A stretch of 64,000 bases of DNA from Linyphia triangularis (GCA_963978545.1 OZ021732.1:31588123-31652122), one strand, 5' to 3'; positions 27,070 to 40,089 are shown, counted from the first letter of the stretch. Made by a program: numbers and translations. The notes: generated by a model from the sequence alone, not told the origin.

Positions 27070-28070
27070 ATAAATTCGGATTTTAGTCGTATATTAAAAT
27101 TTACCTGCATTAAAAAAAATCTTTTATATTAAAAAATCTCTCGTGTTCAATAATTTTTTAATCATTAGTTACTTTAACTTGATGTTTGCTCTATTTATTA
27201 CTCAATTATCAATTAAATTCCATTGACTAAAACGAATTTGAAAACTAAATTCATTTAGAGAATAAATAAAATTTTGTAAATTTATTAATAAGAGACAAAC
27301 GTAGTTTAAAAAAAAGCAAATTCATAAGATATTATTAAAACAAAATATTATAAAATATAGGAATTGAATACATTTTTAATAGTAATGACGTTCATATGAG
27401 ACCCAAGTTAATACAAAAGCATTTGAAGGAAAATGTTCCAATTTAGTGATCAATTTCAGGTATTAATCTGCACTTGAAGATTTACACTTTCAATATAAAT
27501 TATACTTTAAAAAAGTACATTAATATAATCGAAATTTTTTTTTTATTTCGTTTTACCTAATACATTTAAAAATTACCTTTTTTTAAAACGAATCATAAAA
27601 AAGAGATTAATTCGATAATGTAAAGAACGTATTTACTTATTTCTATTCATCCTAAGTCACCTAATATATCGAAATGCTATCTCCAGTTTTAACTTAAATC
27701 ATATAATTTAAAAAGGATTTAAAAGACAAATAAGTGCTTGAAACTTATTAAAATATTTAAGTATAACAAGCCACAGATTAAGAATCCTTATAACCATATC
27801 ACATAGGCTTTTTAATTATTTCATTTTATGAAGTAAATTATGAAAAATCAAAATAATAAATTAGTATTCTTTTTTACAAGATGAACTGATAAAATTAACT
27901 GCAACTTATATAAACTCACTGGTATGAGAGAAAAAAATTAGTTCAGATATGATTCTTGTAGTTTATTTGAATATTTTATTTCAAAAATATTTTTTTATAA
28001 ATATATACGTTCTTCGGCATTTCAGCGTATACTAAGACGCTCAAGTTATTTAATGCAAATACCAAACTAT
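27070..28070. other. AT-rich DNA without recognisable genes
   Basis: Nothing recognised in about 1 kb between islands 5 and 6. Confidence 0.6.
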
Positions 28071-28079
28071 ACTAAACCC

Positions 28080-28740
28080 AATAAATCTTGCTGATTAGTC
28101 CCTATCTTCAACCCTAAGCCCACTCTCTCAGCAAAAAGAACATCTCATGGAAGTATCTTCCTCATCTACATCCAACTGGCGCAGTATACCTTCCAAACTT
28201 TCTTAAACCTCTCTTTCTCGCTGTTGACTTTATTTGGCGCGAAACGACTACGTCCATGCATAATGCAATCACCTGAAGTATCGACATCGATGACGCATCC
28301 CCCAATTTCTTCCTGGAAAATCGCCCACCCCCTCCCCCTTACCCATTCAAGACCCTCCCCTCAAAAGTGCACAGTCTGTTTCCTCCACCCCTACGATCTT
28401 CCTCTTCGGCTTGACGAAGCAGTCTCTTTACCCTCACCCCCAAATGCTTCATGACTGATGAAAATTACGCGCTGCAGTTGACGTCGATGGATAAGGGCTT
28501 ATATGCGGGACACATTTTCGAGGTACAAGTTGCGTCCCATTATAGAAACGGGACATGCTTCGTTGAGTCGTCGTTCGAGTTCGTTTAAGGGGAGATTCGT
28601 AGACCCCCTCTATCCCACCTATGTCCTGGAATGTACTTGTAGGACTCAGCAGAATCGTAGTGTAGGAAGATACTGGGAAAGATGAGAAGTAATGCTGGGA
28701 CGAAAGAAGTGTTATCGTAGATAGTAAAAGAGTTGAAACG
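28080..28740. other. GC-richer island with C-to-G skew flip (island 6, strongest C side)
   Basis: Hand counts: 28081-28440 has 127 C and 45 G; 28441-28740 has 52 C and 83 G. The C side contains CCACCCCCTCCCCC and CTCACCCCC. The centre has CpG-bearing GGCGCG, GACGTCGATG and CGTCGTTCGAG. The ORFs of 76 and 60 codons here show no domain. Confidence 0.6.
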
Positions 28741-29219
28741 ATATTTTTTCATTAAAGGTATTTTACTTAAAAAAGTACTCGATTTGATTTTTTTTTGTAC
28801 TGTGGGCCATTAATATTGTATATGTACTTTAACATGTTAGTGATTAGTAAATTATCTATAAAACAGTAGAACGATAGTTGATTTTCGTAGAACTATTAAA
28901 CCAAAATGCTTGACTATTGAAAGAAGATAAATTTTATCTTAATTAAATGAGCAAGTTATTTCTAATAACATTATGGGATAAATTACTATATATTTGATAC
29001 TTTATCCAAAAATAGTTTTAACAAATTTGAATAAATTATATTTAATCAAACTATAATTTAATTAAATTTGTTACAACTATTTTTTAGTAAATTATAAAAT
29101 ACCTAATAATAGTTCCGCATTCCAAATAGGCAAATATATTATGTTTTGGAATAATCATAACACAACGCAAAATATCAATTGTTCTGAAATTTAATTGCAA
29201 TACAAGTTTTCAAAGTGAG

Positions 29220-29760
29220 CATGTAGAATTCAAATACAATTACCATGCATGAAAACACCATTATTCAATCATCCCGTGTTGTTTCAAACAAATACTCAAA
29301 ACATTACTTGAACCCACGCTTTCAATTCCATATCAATACAGAACACAGCCTTTCAAACAAGCTCGCATCTCAGATTTATACAGACTCAATCTCTATTTAC
29401 CTTGTTTTAATAGACACGCTCCCACAATCGGAAACGTCTGAATAGACTCGTCGAAATGGATTCTAGCGATTGGATTCTAAATTACGTCCATCGGGAATTC
29501 CATACCAAGTTGCATTGGATATCCACCGCAACTTGGGAGCTAAGTGGAGTATAAATTAAACGACGAATGGCTAGAATATGAGGGGAATGTCTATGTCTGG
29601 GGCATAGGATGCTTTTCGATTTTCCTATGCCTGGATGGTTTCTGGAAGTTAGTGACACGCGAAAAGCTCTTAGAAGGGAGTTTGTGTTTATTTGGCTTAC
29701 ATCGTATTTTCCGACAAGGATACAAATATACGATGACTGGGAGAATTTTCACTACTTTGA
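29220..29760. other. GC-richer island with C-to-G skew flip (island 7)
   Basis: Hand counts: 29221-29460 has 60 C and 27 G; 29521-29760 has 37 C and 62 G. The centre repeats GATTC/GGATTC motifs (GGATTCTAGCGATTGGATTC). The ORFs of 66 and 85 codons fit the base bias and carry no motif. Confidence 0.55.
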
Positions 29761-30179
29761 GTCGGGATGAATCAAACTTAAATAAAGCGTACTTCTGTTA
29801 AAGCAAACTGAAGTTTGGTGAAATTGTTTGGTGATGAGAAATAGTATTGAAAATTTTATTAAAAGCTTAACTATTTGAGGCCTCTTTTATTTAATATTGA
29901 ATTAAATAGGAGTATGTGTATACATATATTTCTTAAGTGCCGTATAGAAAATTTTATGTAGAAATTTTAATGTTTAATTTAAGAAATGTATTTCACCTAA
30001 ATTTTGGTACATTACATTCCAAAAGTTCATTAAACTTGTAAGACTTTATATTGGTTAAATAACCACCTCTCAAGTTTTGTCTGAACTTAGAATCTTATAT
30101 TATTGTCCTATATTATTATTGATTTAATTACCTAAACAAATGATATTTTCATATAAATAACTTTTTATTTAATATTTTA

Positions 30180-30720
30180 AATGTTATTATTTCATTATTT
30201 CAACGAAACTAATAATGCGGTTTCAAACTGTACCTACCGAAACCTTCTATATCAAGGCTTATATCTGTGATATTTCTATAATCTTCTCTATTCTGTCCAT
30301 GATCCTTTTGTGACCAACCACATATGTCTCCATTTGATCGAGAATCAGTAACCAACTTCTTTATCCGACATTCCTCCAGCGTCTCATCCAGAAAAAAATG
30401 AACCTGATAATTGCATATCAGACACGAGTCATCCACGTCATTGTTTATTTACAGTTCACTCGTGTGAGAACGAAGCACATTTTTCCGAATCGTCTCCCTT
30501 CGAAGCCTCATCGCTGCAAATGACAGCACAGTCTATTGATTGTGCTTTTTCTCTTGTGCAGAAGCCCCTTCCAATGACAAGAGCTCGTGGAAATGAATGA
30601 CATTAATCCTTTTATGGATTATCGAAAATTTTACTCGGAAGAACACAATCGTGGGTTTGGGGAAACTCCTGATTAGGGTTCCTGGAAGACAGAAAAGGTA
30701 TTAATTGTTTTTTTTTTTTG
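30180..30720. other. GC-richer island with C-to-G skew flip (island 8)
   Basis: Hand counts: 30181-30420 has 56 C and 27 G; 30541-30780 has 38 C and 51 G. The right side includes GTGGGTTTGGGG. A 75-codon minus-strand ORF (30209-30436) lies wholly in the C-rich half and has no recognised motif. Confidence 0.5.
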
Positions 30721-30729
30721 CCTGGACAC

Positions 30730-31770
30730 TTTGTTTGCTTCTGTATGAAGTTTATTTACCGATGTCTTAAGATGTCTAATGAGATATAGTTATCTTACTT
30801 TTTATGTCTTGTTATTTGGATTATGTTTATTTATGGTATCTTTGGATCTGTAATCCTTGTTTTTTTTATTTTCACTTATATTTCTGACTTATATTATGTG
30901 CCCAGTAATTTATATAAAAGTGTTAAATAAAACAAACAGCTATAATATATTTAGAGATTGATAGTTAATACTTTGCATTTATACGTTATGGTTTATTCAA
31001 AATCCTGTGAAATAATGCAAAAAGCAATCCATGCAATGTAACCGTATCTTTTGAGATTGAAATTTAAATCCCTTTTAAAAAAATCATAAATACTAACATT
31101 ATTTTTTAAATGTATAGATTTATTTTATACATGTATTAAGTTAGCTAATGTACTTTTTCTTTAAGTTTGTCTGTGGAAAGAAAAACGTAATGTAAAGCTA
31201 TCTGTTGATATTAAAGTTGGTATACTTTATCAATTACAAAATATGCATTATAATGAAGTAAATTTTTTTAAACAATTTCTAAATTAAATAACCTAATACT
31301 GAATGATATCATTAAAGGTTATAAAATTATTTTAGACTGAATAATGTAATTAAATTGTGTTCGAAGGGTTAAAAAGCCAGTAAACAGTTCACATTAAAAT
31401 TTATACTTACAAATCAAGCTCAATTAAATACTGATATAAGCATAGCAATATTTCAAGAAAAATTAATTATTTTATAGAGTCTAAATATATCATTATTTTA
31501 TAAAATATAAGTTTTGAATTGAAATATTCATCTTGGAACAAAATATCCAAATGAAAACTTATGTATTTTCCGATGTAATCTCAGATAAGTCTTTTAGTGT
31601 AAAAGCACCATGAAGACTTTCCCGACATGAAATGTGACACTTTCTTGGCTGCACCATATCTTTTGAGGCCTCCCAAGAGATGTTCCCTCGTTACATTTCC
31701 CTCTCTTAATTAAGATTCCAGAAACAGTGTCAAGTTCTGTCAAACGACCAGATTTACAGCTACGGGGACA
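30730..31770. other. AT-rich DNA without recognisable genes
   Basis: Nothing recognised. The last 200 bp are less AT-rich and could be untranslated sequence of the exon candidate that follows on the minus strand. Confidence 0.55.
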
Positions 31771-31781
31771 TCATTAGATTA

Positions 31782-31933
31782 TCATGCTTTGAAGCAATTA
31801 GCGTTACTCTTGCAAGAGTTGAAACAAATCACATCTTCGTAAATGCAAGTGTACTTTAAATTATCCACGGGGCAGCCTTGCAATGAGTCTTTCTTGTCTG
31901 GTGTTGTCAGTTTGTCCATTCCTTTGTGAAGAA
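31782..31933 (-). CDS. Candidate terminal exon of a small cysteine-rich secreted peptide
   Basis: On the minus strand a good splice acceptor (TATATTTCCTTAG) precedes an open frame that ends in TGA at 31784-31782. The encoded tail has five Cys spaced C-x8-C-x6-C-x3-C-x5-C within about 30 residues, after a charged stretch containing DKLTTPDKKDS. This resembles the mature part of a disulfide-rich secreted peptide, but an odd Cys count and the lack of a recognised family leave the class open. The frame also stays open upstream to an ATG at 32037-32039, giving an 85-residue product with a hydrophobic N-terminal half, so a single-exon reading is possible. No signal-peptide exon and no clear AATAAA downstream were found. 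I cannot name a function. Confidence 0.28.
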
Positions 31934-32122
31934 CTAAGGAAATATACATTGCGTATATGTAAACGAAATCCAACTTTTGAGTTAACTGCAAAAAAATATT
32001 GAGGAACGTTTTGTAAGTAACTTTATTTAAATGTGCCATGCTTTCAAAATAAAGTGATTATATTTCTTTAGAAAGGTCATTTAAATATATAATTTTAGAT
32101 CTAGAAACAATTAAATAGAAAT

Positions 32123-32402
32123 TTGGTTCCATTGAGCGCCCAGGGAATGGGCAAAATTGTACAGTTGTTTTCCCTGCAATAATTTTTAAATTATATTTCT
32201 GATTCTAATATATAATTAATTTCATTTATATTTTTATTCAATTTGTTTTAAATGGATTTTAAACTATCATTCTAATAAAAATATTAAAAAAAAATAATAT
32301 TTTATTTTAAATTTTGTATATAAATTTAAAAATGTTGTATATTGCTGGAAAAACTGGGGATAAAAGGACGATATAATCTGGAACAGCCGCTCTATGGGTT
32401 AA
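32123..32402. mobile_element. Small MITE with TTAA at one end
   Basis: An inverted repeat: left TTCCATTGAGCGCCC pairs with the reverse complement of the right end, CCCATAGAGCGGCTG; further inside CAGTTGTTTTCCCTGCAATA pairs with CAGTTTTTCCAGCAATA. The right end abuts TTAA (32399-32402); the left flank is TTGG, which would be a decayed TTAA. About 270 bp, no ORF. Similar in design to the element at 34451. Confidence 0.55.
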
Positions 32403-32409
32403 TTATGCA

Positions 32410-33650
32410 TATTTAATTGATGTATAATATTTATAAGTAAATGTTTATTTTCTCTTATATATAAACATATACGCATATATCGGGTTCTTATTATTTTAGT
32501 ATAATATTTCCTTTCTTAATAGAAAGACATACTTGAAATGAATTTGGATATTCAAATGAGTAATGTTTGGAAGCTATAAAATTATTAAAATTCAATGTAC
32601 AGTTTGAAAGTTAAAAGTAATACAATCAATATTACACATTTGAATTATTTTAATTTCTATAACAGTATGAATATCGTCTACCTTTTATATGATAATAACA
32701 TTAACCTTTAAAGTAGAAATGATAGGTTACAATAAAGAAGCACGATTAATTTTTAAACTAGAGGACCTGATTGTATTTAATTTTACCTGAAAGTGTGCTG
32801 CACTTGGCCTTATTTCATGTTGACGTGATTTGGTTTATAATATTTTTTGCGGGAAAATTATGAGGGAAATTGTTTTCCCGTGTATAAAGTAATTTTCACC
32901 ACCTATTTTTTTGTTTTGTTTCCAAAGAAATTTTAAATATTTTTTTAGTTTATCTGTTTAGTGAAATATCCGTTTATTGCAGGTAAACACTTGATAATAA
33001 TATATTTTATGAGTTTTTTATAATTTTCATTGATTTTTAATTGCACTCTATTTTAACTGAAAAAATAGGGTGATTATTAAACTTTTTAATTGATCGAAAT
33101 TGTTAGTTAACTGAAATAAACTTATCAAAATTATTTTTGTAAAAAAATGCTTGTTTCATGGTGCCACTTTGTAAGAATCATTGTTCAGCATTGGTGGTGT
33201 GTAGTGAAGCAAATTTCTATTTCCAAAAACATTTTATTTATCACAGTACAAAAATATAAATGTTGAAGGCAATGGCTATTATTTACTTTGTCCCCGAAAT
33301 GTATGATGACTTATTTACATGATTTTCTTTTCAATAGAGCCACATAACTTTAAAATTAAAGTTGAAAAACTACAAAATCACATTTTTTTCTCCCAATCTA
33401 CATGTTCCCGTATATTTATTTGTAACATGTAAAAGATATAATTACATAAATAAATAAAACGAAAGAATGTTTGGATCATTTATCCCAAAAAAATATTATT
33501 TATAAAAATAAATTGTTTTCACCAGTTAATTCAAGAGAATATTCTTTAACGGAAAGATGAAGTAAAGAATTATAACGTACAATCTTAGTACGTCATAAAT
33601 TTAGCGGAACTCTGAAATAGCGTGAAAAAAAAAATCATAAAAATATATAT
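32410..33650. other. AT-rich DNA without recognisable genes
   Basis: Nothing recognised. Confidence 0.6.
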
Positions 33651-33659
33651 ACACTTCAG

Positions 33660-34380
33660 TTGTGCATATACTTTCTACGTAGTCACCTTCTTACTTAGAA
33701 TATTGCTCCGCATTCCATCCTCTCATAAAAACTCCACTTTCCAAACGAGGAACGTAAAAATTTTCATTTTCGGTGATCGGAGAAAAGTGCATATCTCTTC
33801 CTCCTACTTTACCTAAAGTAAAATCGAAAAAAAAAATACGGTGTTATAAATCTTAACAGAATTTTAGAAGAACCATTCTTGTGTGGCAAGATATTGTGAA
33901 GAAGAGAAAATGCATTAAAGTCCTTTTCCAGTTGCTGGGAGATTTTAGTCCATTTTAGTCAAAGAGGGATCAGAGTTTGAAGAAACTATTACGCGGATTG
34001 CGTTGGAGTTCGTTGAATGTTTTATGAATATTGGTGCACCCAGATGAACATTGGATCGTTATCACGGTGGAAAATACGCAAGAGGGAGCTGCTTTATGTT
34101 GCGTTCATGGCCGAAAGATCAATTTCCAAACTGGGATTTGAAACCTTTTAAGTTTAGTTTGGCCGATATCCAAAAGAGGGCGATAACTAGATTTCATCCA
34201 AGATTTGAAAAGGATTTCATGGAATTAAATAGGACTAAAGAATTTTGAGGTTTTAAATTTGGGGATTTATTTGATGTCTTTGACGACAGCTATTGAAACG
34301 GAGTATTTTAAAAGGGTAGGGGATATATAGTTAAGTTTGAATGATGCCTATGGTTGTGAGAAGTCTTTGTAGGCATAAAT
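33660..34380. other. GC-richer island with C-to-G skew flip (island 9)
   Basis: Hand counts: 33661-33840 has 42 C and 22 G; 34081-34380 has 32 C and 74 G. The 65-codon ORF at 34051-34248 has a natural-looking charged composition, but purine-rich sequence alone gives this and I see no domain. Confidence 0.55.
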
Positions 34381-34450
34381 CATGTTATAAGATACAAATT
34401 TTATATTAGACTTATTTCCGTTAACAACACTTTCAGTTTAGTTACATTAA

Positions 34451-34669
34451 CCCATTAAAGACGACTTTGAAATGGATAAACAGTCATTGTTTTTAACTTT
34501 TACCTTGCTTATTTAGATCATTTAAGGTATATTTTTATTTTTCAGATTTTGGGAAAATTACTTTTATGATTTTTAAAAAACACTAAGCCGAACCACAATT
34601 GCAATTCATTAGCAAAGAAAGAAATTAACATTTCTTTTGGCAAGTTTCTTGTCAACCGTCGTTAATGGG
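34451..34669. mobile_element. piggyBac-type MITE, 219 bp
   Basis: Terminal inverted repeats CCCATTAAAGACGACTTTGA (left) and the reverse complement of AACCGTCGTTAATGGG (right) match well. Both ends abut TTAA (34447-34450 and 34670-34673). TTAA target duplication plus a terminal CCC is the hallmark of piggyBac-like transposons. No ORF, so it would have moved with a transposase supplied elsewhere. Confidence 0.8.
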
Positions 34670-34679
34670 TTAAAATTTT

Positions 34680-35525
34680 AAGGTGTTATTCCATAAAAAT
34701 AAAATGTAGTTGCATTGCTTCATGTTCATTCGGGGGAGTAATGCGACATCACTATAATTTAGTTCCTCAGTCTCTGAACCTCTTATATTTACATGAAGTA
34801 TTATTATGTTTTGTCTTCAGCTTAACACTTGAATATAAGATTTAACTTTTTAATTTAATTGTAAATGATCCGAGATTCGGTGTGAAATAGGACAATGAAC
34901 GTGAGAAGGAGGAACAAGAGAGAGAAAAAGAGTAAAACCTTACTTTTTTTAGTATAATTACAGTAACTGGAATGAATCCCCTTGACATATTTAAAAAACG
35001 TTCAAATAAACGCATTTAAGATCTATTACGATAGAAATATACTAGGAGAAATTCCACTTTAATTTAATTTATTATATTAATATGACTGCTGTTACGAATT
35101 AGTATAAATTTTAAATCTAAAAATTTTCTAAATTTAGGTAATAGTTTTATTTTTTTATGATTTATAAACACTATTCTTTAGCCATAAAATCTAAATATTT
35201 TAATAGAAATATGCACTTAAATTGAGCAGTGATGATATTGCATACTATAACACAGGCCAACAGTGGTTTTGGAGCCAGGGTATTTGGAACTGATTTCATA
35301 TGAATTTGATGCCCTTATTCAAATATAGCATTAGTTTTTGCATAAGAGCTCTAGTTTCTACGATATAATATGTTAATGAAATGGACAATTCTCCCGCTGA
35401 CGAAAGGGATATTTTGGCTATTGTTTTACTCGTAAAAAGATAATATTTATAAAATTATGATGAATCTAATAGTTATGTTTTATGTAATATAATATTTCAT
35501 GGTGAAAAAGTTATATGAAAAAATA
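34680..35525. other. AT-rich DNA without recognisable genes
   Basis: Nothing recognised. Confidence 0.6.
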
Positions 35526-35529
35526 CTAA

Positions 35530-35770
35530 CTTTAACAAGGTCGAATATGCATTTCTATCCACCGACGCACGGACCCATGTGTCGGTGGCATTTAAATAAA
35601 TATTTGACCTAATTAAAATAACTATTTTTCAATATATCTCTGTCTCCAACTAGAGTTACATAAAACAAAAGCATAACTGTTATATTCATCATAATTTTAG
35701 AATTCTTATTTGTTTCCGAGTAGAAAAAGATCCAAAATGTCTAGTGCACAGCAGAGAATTTCCCAAATAT
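35530..35770. repeat. Dispersed repeat family, copy 2
   Basis: Aligns with 13660-13910 and 49928-50128: AAGGTCGAATATGCAT, then ACCGACGCA, GTGTCGGTGGC, ATATTTGACCTAATTAAAAT, CTCCAACTAGA, AAAATGTCTAG and GAGAATTTCCCAA in the same order. Keeps the ACCGAC/GTCGGT pair in compact form (about 30 bp). Confidence 0.75.
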
Positions 35771-35779
35771 ACATTTTAC

Positions 35780-37505
35780 TATTTTAAGTTAAATACATAG
35801 ATCAAAGGAAAAATAACTAAACACTGAATTTTTATTACAATATTATAGAAATATTATTATATACAAAGATAGAGGAAAATGCCATCGATGAAACTAACTA
35901 TAGTTACTGAACACTTCAGAAGTTTCTTTTCCGTGACATTCTTGAATATATTTTGAAACAGTACCTTTTTGAGCTCCAGTAGTAATCTGTCATCATGTGC
36001 GTATCGCATCTTCCTTGGTAGCGGTCCTCCATAGTTTTAATTATGCTGGTGAAATCTTTCATCTTATTCCTCGCTGATGTCTCCTAAATTTTTAGGAAAA
36101 CGGTTTTAGTGATCGTAAACTTAACTCAACAAACCTCAATAACCTTAATACCCATGTTACAACCAAGGGATTTGAAAGTTTTAAGCATCCTTGTTTACCA
36201 ATCAACATAATTTCAGCTTTGCGTTTGCCCAGAAAATTTCTGACATCTACAATAAATGAAGTTTAAGCGTTTTGCTCAGTCTCTTTCGTCGAATTTACGA
36301 AGGCATGATCTTTAATGAGTTGTCTTTTTTGTGGGTCATGATATATTCCTGCTTTAATTTTTTCACACTCAACTGAGACATCCCCCTTCCCTTCCTCTCT
36401 ATATATGTAAAGCCTGACTCGTTCTTATCTTTTTTACGTCTTTACAAACTGCTTTATAAGGCCCAGCTTAATATCTAGTCGAGGAAATGTGATTTTCTCT
36501 AGTTCGACTAAGAGATAGTTTATGACATTCTTTTCCGCAACGTCCATGTTTTCTCTGTTTGGCTACTCTTTTTTAACCCAGTGGTGTGTTCTATCTCTGC
36601 TATCCCAGATGCACAAGAAGCAAGGATATTTTGTGTATCCACTTTTCTGTTCAAGGAGACAGTTTACCATTTTAAAGTCCACAAAAATCATCCATTGTTT
36701 TTCATGATACTTTATCTTCTCCAAAACCAAAGCTATGGTGTTATATTCTTCAACCATTTTTGTTGAGTGAACAATTTGTATTATACCACATTTGTTCCCA
36801 TTGTATAAAAGGAAGGATACATTTCAAACTTTACTTTGAATTGTCAATAAATAGGAGCCAATTATCTGGAAAATATTCAGGAGGACCCATTTTTCTAGGA
36901 GTTCTCTAATTTCGTGACAAACTACAAGATAGTCTTCTTGAGAGAAGAAGACTAGAAGATCCTTTTATTTCGTACGGTAAAAACTAATTTTGGTTCCTTT
37001 TTCCAGTAATTTTTATTTTATTTTAACCTGAAAAAAAGTAATTCAGAAGCTTCATTTTGAAAAGTTGAGATCTCTAGTGAGGTCATTTAATTCATACTGG
37101 TGGAAATAAAATTTCAAATGATCCCATAGATTATGTTGATCTGCTTAAAAGAACGGTGATGATATTTTGGTTACAATGATTCCATGGTATTATACGCATT
37201 ATCCCGTCGATTGTTAATTTTTGAAATAAATATTCTTTATATATTTTGGGAAGCAATCTTGGAAAAGTTGCATGAAACTTTCAAAAGAAATACACAGATG
37301 CATCAGTATGAGGATAAAAAAATCCATCAAATTTCGAATGTTGTGATTGCAAATGATGATTCAAAAACATTTTTTGTTAATAGTATTAGTATTCACTTAC
37401 TCACTTATTAACTTTCTCACACAAATTAGAATATTGTAACACTTCAATTTTGTTTTGCTAGATTTGGCGGCTAAAAAGATAATAAGACTACTAGTAGTCT
37501 TAGGA
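35780..37505. other. AT-rich DNA without recognisable genes
   Basis: Overlapping 60-64-codon ORFs on both strands at 36522-36766 have no recognisable motif. No gene supported. Confidence 0.55.
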
Positions 37506-37510
37506 CCTTA

Positions 37511-37608
37511 TAATTTGTCTTGGATTTACTATAAATTTAATGATACAGTACAAATGAAATAATTTGTCTTGGATGGACTATACTTTTAACGATACTGGGT
37601 AATTGAAA
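37511..37608. repeat. Tandem duplication, 49 bp x 2
   Basis: TAATTTGTCTTGGAT starts both units (37511 and 37560); the rest matches with scattered substitutions. Confidence 0.85.
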
Positions 37609-37609
37609 T

Positions 37610-38810
37610 ATTTTCGTGAAACTATTTCGTGAGGAGGTTTTTATCATTCGACAATAATTTGGATATTCTGGTGTCTAGTTACAGAACACCTTTTTTAATT
37701 TTTTTTTTTTAAATTTTTGCATCCCATTAGCTAATAACACTGCACTTTTCATTGTCCCGCTAATATAGCAAATGTTGTAACTAAGAGTAGCTATCATCAT
37801 CATAGTTTAAACGATTGCCCTACAGATCACGATGTACTTATGTATTCTCATGCAAATATGTAATTTCTTTTTCAATAGTTTTCGTAGCTCTAAAATAGTA
37901 ATTAGTTGCATGAATAAAATTTGACCTTGATTAGATTAATACTCTTCAATTTTAATTTTTTTTTAGTTAAATAGGTGTTAATTTGCTCATAACTAAGGAC
38001 CCAAAGCACATACCGTTCTAAAAATAGAAAAACACTGAACTATAATTTCTAAACAGAAAATTCTACATAAATTTTGTGTTGTCGGATCGTGAAACTGGAA
38101 TATACAGAAAGTCTGACAGAAAAACAGATATACACGGATACATAAAAAAAAACTTTGTTTTATATGTTAAATTTAGCCCCTATTCCATAATATGTTGGTT
38201 TTGTTGATGATGGGTTTTTTTTCTCTTTCTTTTAAGTGGATCTAATTTTAAACAATTTATTTTTGTTTTAACATATTACTGGAATGTCAAATGTTAACCA
38301 ATTATGTTTGTTCATTGAAATTTATCAATTATTAAGACAGATTTTAAGGCAAAAATAATACCCTTAAGGTAATTTAGTAAAATATAGGAAACACTAATAT
38401 TTTAGCAGAATTTAATTGAAGAATTAAAATGTCTATAAGTATTAGTTTGTATATTAATCAATGACTGACGATAATTATCTTCCACAGAGATAAAGCATTT
38501 TTTTCTGCTATATGTCTCTAAAATTAAAAAATAGCAGGAATTTTGATATCGAAAAAACAATAACAGATGTATCAATATTAAATAAAAAAAATAGATATTA
38601 TAGTGAGGTTTTGCAGTTTTTGTTTTATTCGTAGAACATGATTAAATTCTTTTATCTATGAAACAATGAAAACATATTTAATATCCGTCTCATAAAAAAT
38701 ATCAGTATTTATTCTCATGTGTGGTTGCTTCGAAATAATCTCAAAGTTTCGCTGAATCTAAAAACGGAAATCAAAATAAATAGTATCATTCTATCGAAAG
38801 TAACTCAAAC
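37610..38810. other. AT-rich DNA without recognisable genes
   Basis: Nothing recognised. Confidence 0.6.
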
Positions 38811-38819
38811 CCTATTTTG

Positions 38820-39110
38820 CAAAGCGTGAAAATTGAGTTTAGAATCCTTCCTCCAACAGATCCATGCCTCAGCTGTCAAAAAGAGATAACAGAGAAGCTC
38901 TGAGTTTTCATGAATATTCTGCTTTTTTTTTTATTCAAATGCGATTTCACCACATTTTGAGGAGATTGAAGTGTTTGCAGATACATCCGAACTGAATGAA
39001 ATACAGAAGTGGGTGCTGAAGTGGGATAAATTTCAAATCAGGAATATTCTCTGACTATTTCACAAGGAGAAAAGGAGTTTTTAGAAATGGAATTTTGATG
39101 GTGATACTTA
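38820..39110. other. GC-richer island with C-to-G skew flip (island 10, small)
   Basis: The left contains CCTTCCTCCAACAGATCCAT, the right GAAGTGGGTGCTGAAGTGGG and AAGGAGAAAAGGAG. Smaller and weaker than the others; judged by eye. Confidence 0.35.
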
Positions 39111-39707
39111 ATTTTAAACTATGTAGAATATGATGTCTTGATCATAAATTACAAACCACATGAATTAAACTATACTTCCTTATCGTCGCTAAAAATAGTA
39201 CTGCAATCATCAGTTCAATATACAGATCGATCAATATTTTAATTTTTATTCGAAAACAATGATTTTATATCATTAATTTATTTGGAAGGATGATTTTTTA
39301 TATTTCTACCTTCAAGTTTTAGCTTTTACAATATACTAATATTGCTAGATGCTTATATAAATGCTTTTTCCTTTCGAGGTCAACTTCCTCATATAAAACT
39401 ACAAAAGCTGCAGACAAATGCGATGTATAAAATGAAGTGTTTCATCCAGATGATATTTAATATAAAAAAAATGTAACGTTAAGTTACGTCATGGAGTAGA
39501 ATAAATTGGTTGTGAAAGTCAGTTGATTGAATATTCAGTTAAAACTTTTCTATCTAAATTTGATGCTAAACTCACGAATGGGTGCCACTTTCACTTATAA
39601 AATCTCCAAATCTTCAGAGTTATTGTAGTTTCTCAAGAAAGAAATATTTCAGTAATTAAATACCACCAAATTATACATTCTCTTTATCGGAACCTGATGG
39701 ACCACAT

Positions 39708-39759
39708 TTGAAAGATTTGTATTGAAAGATTTGTAATGAAAGATTTGTATTGAAAGATG
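39708..39759. repeat. Minisatellite, 14 bp x 3.6
   Basis: Units of TTGAAAGATTTGTA; the third starts with A and the fourth is partial. Confidence 0.9.
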
Positions 39760-39808
39760 CGCAGAAGTAGAATATTAGTGATAGTTACAGTCAATATAGA
39801 ACTTTTAA

Positions 39809-40089
39809 GGGGGTCTGGGACTCAAAATTTTAAAATCTTTATTTTTAGAATTATTTTTCTGAAATTTTTATTCAGTAATTTAAGATGCTTTGAAACTTAA
39901 AATACTATTTTAAATTTTCAAATTTAAAAAATATTTTTTACAAAAATTAAAAAACTTTAAAATTCTAATATTTCTTAAATTTGATATATCTAAAAAACTT
40001 TTGAAAAAAATCACTTAATTTTTGCATAAAATTACTTCTTATACTTCATATAAAAAAAAATTTCTAGGATTTTTCAATAACGTAATTAG

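Noticed and set aside
34051..34248. 65-codon ORF with natural-looking composition
   Set aside because: It lies in the purine-rich half of an island, where such composition is expected; no domain and no splice sites.
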